Origin: Flammeovirga sp. EKP202
Lineage (GTDB): Bacteria; Bacteroidota; Bacteroidia; Cytophagales; Flammeovirgaceae
DNA: 64,000 nucleotides
Direction: 5' to 3'
NCBI RefSeq assembly: GCF_014534745.1
Contig: NZ_JACVVP010000025.1
Coordinates: 39,693 to 103,692 of the forward strand
In this document: positions 61,752 through 64,000 of the stretch, piece after piece
Numbering within the stretch: the first letter of the stretch is position 1
Layout of the letters: every line of letters starts with the position of its first letter
Notes under the pieces: generated by a model
What the model was told of the DNA's origin: nothing
Database searches by the model: none
The model's input: only the letters and a program-made list of their open reading frames with translations
Program-made: the position numbers and the translations under genes

Positions 61752-62975
61752 CTAATCACTTAATGCTATTCTTACCAAGTCCATTTCTTTCTCTTTTGGA
61801 ATGTTTACATATTTAGAAAAACTTCTTTCATCTTTATGACCGGTAAACTTCATCACTGTTTTAGTTGGAACACCTTTCAAAAGAAGACGGGTTGCAAATG
61901 TTCTTCTTCCAGTGTGAGTTGTAATTAATTCATATTTGGGTTTCTGATAAGTTGTTTTTTGTGTTCCTTTAAATTCATCCACTTCAAAAAGGTCATCTAT
62001 ACCTGCTAATTTGCAGACCTCTTTTACATACTGGTTTAGCTTTTGATTACTTATCGCTCTAACTTTACCATCAATCAGATCATGAACAATACGAGAGGAT
62101 TCTGAATTTAAAGGGACTTCTATCCTTTCATTAGTCTTAGTTTGTCTTAATACCAAATATTCTCTTTCTTCAGAATCTATTCTTATCTGAGATAAATTAA
62201 TTTTACTATAGTCACTAAATCTAAGACCTGTCAACGTGGACAGTATAAGCAACTCTCTCGCATTATCTAAATAGTTATTGGTTAATGATACAGTTCTTAA
62301 CTTATCTATATCCTTATCATCTAAAATTGGTTTTAATGTTTCTGGCTGATGAGTTAGAGAAAATTGTTTGTGATCATCATTATCAACAATCTTCATTGAT
62401 TTACACCAATTCAAGAAAGTCTTAAACAAACCAAGATACTTTGCAGTGGTTTGAACATTGAGATCTGCATCTTTATACATATAATCCTGAAGTCTCTCAA
62501 AAATCATCTGATCCATTTTTTCAAGATCAAAAGTGATATATTTCTTTTCCTCAAAACTCCTTAAATGCACTCTTAAAGATTTTATTTTTTTAATACTAGA
62601 TATAGAAAGTGAGTTTGTTTTTAATTCAAGGTAATTATCAAAAACTTTCCAAAACTTCTCTTCTTTAGTAACTGTATTCTCTTTAGGATGTAATTGTTCC
62701 TTTATATATTTTGCATTTGCCTGTAATCCATTATTTTTTGCTTCAAGATAAATTGTGAAAACACGATTTTTAAATTTTTCAAGTTGTTGATTTAAAGCAA
62801 CTGCATTTGAATTCGCAGATAGGATTCTTTGATTCTTAACACTCCAGTGTTTTGGGTTTACAGAAACACTAGTAGGAACTTTAATAAAAACACCTCTTCC
62901 ATCAGACACAGCACAAATAACTTTTGTTACTTTATGAGCATTTTTGTCTTTCAAATATAATTTTACAGTTGCCAT
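61752..62975 (-). CDS. int: Tyrosine recombinase, integrase of element 2
   Basis: The start at 62975 (MATVKLYLKD) matches that of the element 1 integrase; an upstream ATG adds three codons. The product (407 residues) has an arm-binding domain, core-binding domain (SLSISSIKKIKSLRVHLRSF) and catalytic domain with Arg in STLTGLRFSDYS, HTGRRTFATRLLL, HKDERSFSKYV with the tyrosine nucleophile near 387. It is a clear paralogue of the integrase at 22155. It should act at the ssrA core with the GGGATAACATT arm sites. It sits 150 bp inside attachment site 3. Confidence 0.95.
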   Translation of the reverse strand: MATVKLYLKDKNAHKVTKVICAVSDGRGVFIKVPTSVSVNPKHWSVKNQRILSANSNAVALNQQLEKFKNRVFTIYLEAKNNGLQANAKYIKEQLHPKENTVTKEEKFWKVFDNYLELKTNSLSISSIKKIKSLRVHLRSFEEKKYITFDLEKMDQMIFERLQDYMYKDADLNVQTTAKYLGLFKTFLNWCKSMKIVDNDDHKQFSLTHQPETLKPILDDKDIDKLRTVSLTNNYLDNARELLILSTLTGLRFSDYSKINLSQIRIDSEEREYLVLRQTKTNERIEVPLNSESSRIVHDLIDGKVRAISNQKLNQYVKEVCKLAGIDDLFEVDEFKGTQKTTYQKPKYELITTHTGRRTFATRLLLKGVPTKTVMKFTGHKDERSFSKYVNIPKEKEMDLVRIALSD

Positions 62976-63011
62976 AATAACCAATGAATAAAAAAGAGAG
63001 ATTAAAAAAAG

Positions 63012-63037
63012 GGGATAACATTGGGGATAACATTTTT
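63012..63037 (+). repeat. Arm-type integrase sites, element 2 right end
   Basis: GGGATAACATT occurs twice with a 13-bp period followed by a T run, identical over 26 bp to 23629-23654 at the left end of element 2. It lies just upstream of the integrase start, so binding could also repress the gene. Confidence 0.7.
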
Positions 63038-63134
63038 GTTTTGCTATCCATTTCCATCAACAATATTACAATAAATTTGATGATATATTACGTTTTTAGC
63101 ATAAAAAAGACAATAATAGACGGCAATACACAAA

Positions 63135-63166
63135 AGGTTCAATTCCCTCCGACTCCACTAGAAACC
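63135..63166 (+). other. attR: Attachment site 3 (element 2 right junction)
   Basis: The 32-bp core differs from sites 1 and 2 at its first base and in the T-loop (TTCAATT for TTCGACT). The last 20 bp match exactly. Confidence 0.85.
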
Positions 63167-63198
63167 ATCTTTACAGTAATGTAAGGGTGTTTTTTTTT
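63162..63198 (+). terminator. Terminator after attachment site 3, likely the original ssrA terminator
   Basis: CATCTTTACA pairs with TGTAAGGGTG (two G-U pairs) around a GTAA loop and is followed by nine T residues. The loop region is shared with the terminator at site 2. Confidence 0.7.
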
Positions 63199-63253
63199 GT
63201 TAGAAAGGTGTTATATAAAAAATACAGGGTCACTAACAAAAAGTGGGCATAGG

Positions 63254-63412
63254 TTACCCAAATATCTTTGAAATTCTGAATAGGAAAAACTTTAAATCTG
63301 TTACACCTCTGAATTCCCTTCTAAAGTCTTTTATCCTCGAATTAAATGATTCAGCATAAGCATTAGTAGACCTGCTGTTGAAGTAATTTGTAATTTTGTC
63401 TTTAGTACATGA
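63254..63412 (-). pseudogene. ISL3-family transposase remnant
   Basis: The minus strand encodes KDKITNYFNSRSTNAYAESF, NSRIKDFRREFRGVTDLKFF and LFRISKIFG before a stop, the C-terminus of an ISL3-type DDE transposase. It has no start; homology stops near 63410 where the IS4-family element begins, so insertion of the latter probably cut it. Confidence 0.7.
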
Positions 63413-64000
63413 CAAAAAAAGCTAATCAGAGAAAATGTTTAATTTTAAGTTACCACACAAAAAAGTTAAACTCAGCCTGATTAGCATGAACGAATATACA
63501 TCATTATTTGAAATCTTATCTAAAACATTAACGCTTAATAAAGCAAGACTTACTTGCCTTTGCTGTATCATCCTAAGTTTATTGAAAGTCCAAACTGTCA
63601 ACTTTAACAGACTCTCCCAAGGATTTTCTTCTTCGGCAAAACTTGAATCTAAACTGAGAAGAATACAAAGATTTTTCTCTGAATTTGAACTTGATGAAAA
63701 TGCATTTTCTCTCTTATTATTAAAAATGTTACCAATTCAAGGAAAGTTACAGCTGTCGCTAGATCGTACAAATTGGAAGTTTGGACAATTGAATATCAAT
63801 ATCTTATACTTAAGTGTGATTTATGAAGGTGTAGGACTTCCTATCTTGTGGACTGTCCTTGGAAATAAAAGAGGTAACTCAAATGAAAAAGAAAGGGAAG
63901 AGCTTTTCAATAGATTTCATCATCTCTTTGATTTATCTATTATAGAATATATAACGGCTGACAGGGAATTTATTGGAGGAAAATGGTGGGACTATTTGGT
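63413..64000 (+). mobile_element. IS4-family insertion sequence (right part outside window)
   Basis: The element begins near 63405-63415. GCTAATCAG at 63421-63429 is inverted as CTGATTAGC at 63477-63485 directly before the transposase ATG, so the message could fold and hide the start codon. The other end lies beyond the window. Confidence 0.65.
63486..64000 (+). CDS. IS4-family transposase (partial, runs off right edge)
   Basis: The open frame from the ATG at 63486 continues to the window end (171 codons). It shows the first two acidic residues of the DDE triad in context: LQLSLDRTNWKFG and EYITADREFIGGKWW, both typical of IS4-family transposases. The third acid with the YREK motif would be beyond the edge. 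It catalyses cut-and-paste transposition. Confidence 0.85.
   Translation, partial: MNEYTSLFEILSKTLTLNKARLTCLCCIILSLLKVQTVNFNRLSQGFSSSAKLESKLRRIQRFFSEFELDENAFSLLLLKMLPIQGKLQLSLDRTNWKFGQLNINILYLSVIYEGVGLPILWTVLGNKRGNSNEKEREELFNRFHHLFDLSIIEYITADREFIGGKWWDYL

Overview
The window comes from an AT-rich member of the Bacteroidetes, most likely a Cytophagia-type marine bacterium close to Flammeovirga. This rests on the two SusC/RagA TonB-linked outer-membrane proteins and a SusD-like lipoprotein, on TAnnTTTG-type -7 promoter boxes, on the near absence of Shine-Dalgarno sequences, and on a one-piece tmRNA. The genus is inference; the phylum is well supported.

Layout. (1) 1-11358 is host chromosome: a partial susC on the minus strand, a 1.3 kb divergent control region with three copies of a paired ATGCAC-type motif, a second susC plus susD on the plus strand ending in a strong terminator, and a secreted protein with a TonB-like C-terminus. 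(2) 11359-11765 is ssrA (tmRNA). (3) Two integrative elements lie in tandem downstream of ssrA, bounded by three copies of a 32-bp core that includes the tmRNA 3' end (11743-11774, 23558-23589, 63135-63166). Element 1 (about 11.8 kb) carries a probable rolling-circle Rep with three 20-nt repeats inside its gene, small unknown genes, an excisionase-like protein, a free-standing protein resembling an integrase arm-binding domain, a two-gene ATPase/TOPRIM putative defence module and a tyrosine integrase. Element 2 (about 39.6 kb) carries a 25-kb defence operon, a kinase-like module, a metallophosphoesterase, a replication-like backbone (DUF6371/TOPRIM-like and DUF3987-like ATPase), regulators, a Fic protein and a second, paralogous integrase. 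(4) After 63166 come an ISL3-type transposase remnant and an IS4-family transposase cut by the window edge.

The centrepiece is 24040-49234, eleven genes on the minus strand with almost no gaps: an XRE regulator, brxA, brxB, brxC, pglX, an OLD-like ATPase/TOPRIM gene, pglZ, brxL, a 1406-aa SF1 helicase whose N-terminus resembles Bacteroidetes translation initiation factor IF-2, a 1714-aa protein with about 25 tryptophan-rich repeats ending in a DarT ADP-ribosyltransferase domain, and a DarG-like macrodomain protein. It looks like a complete type I BREX system joined transcriptionally to a DarTG toxin-antitoxin pair of unusual architecture and a specialised helicase. My reading (inference) is layered defence: BREX marks self DNA and blocks phage replication, while the OLD-like nuclease and the repeat-DarT, restrained by DarG, form backup arms.

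The elements also carry many small control sequences: element-specific arm-type repeats at both ends, a terminator supplied to ssrA by each element, palindromes in front of regulators, a G9 tract inside a regulator gene, a 9-bp minisatellite in the OLD-like gene, and a repeated palindromic cassette around the metallophosphoesterase gene. All family assignments were made by eye from motifs, without database searches.
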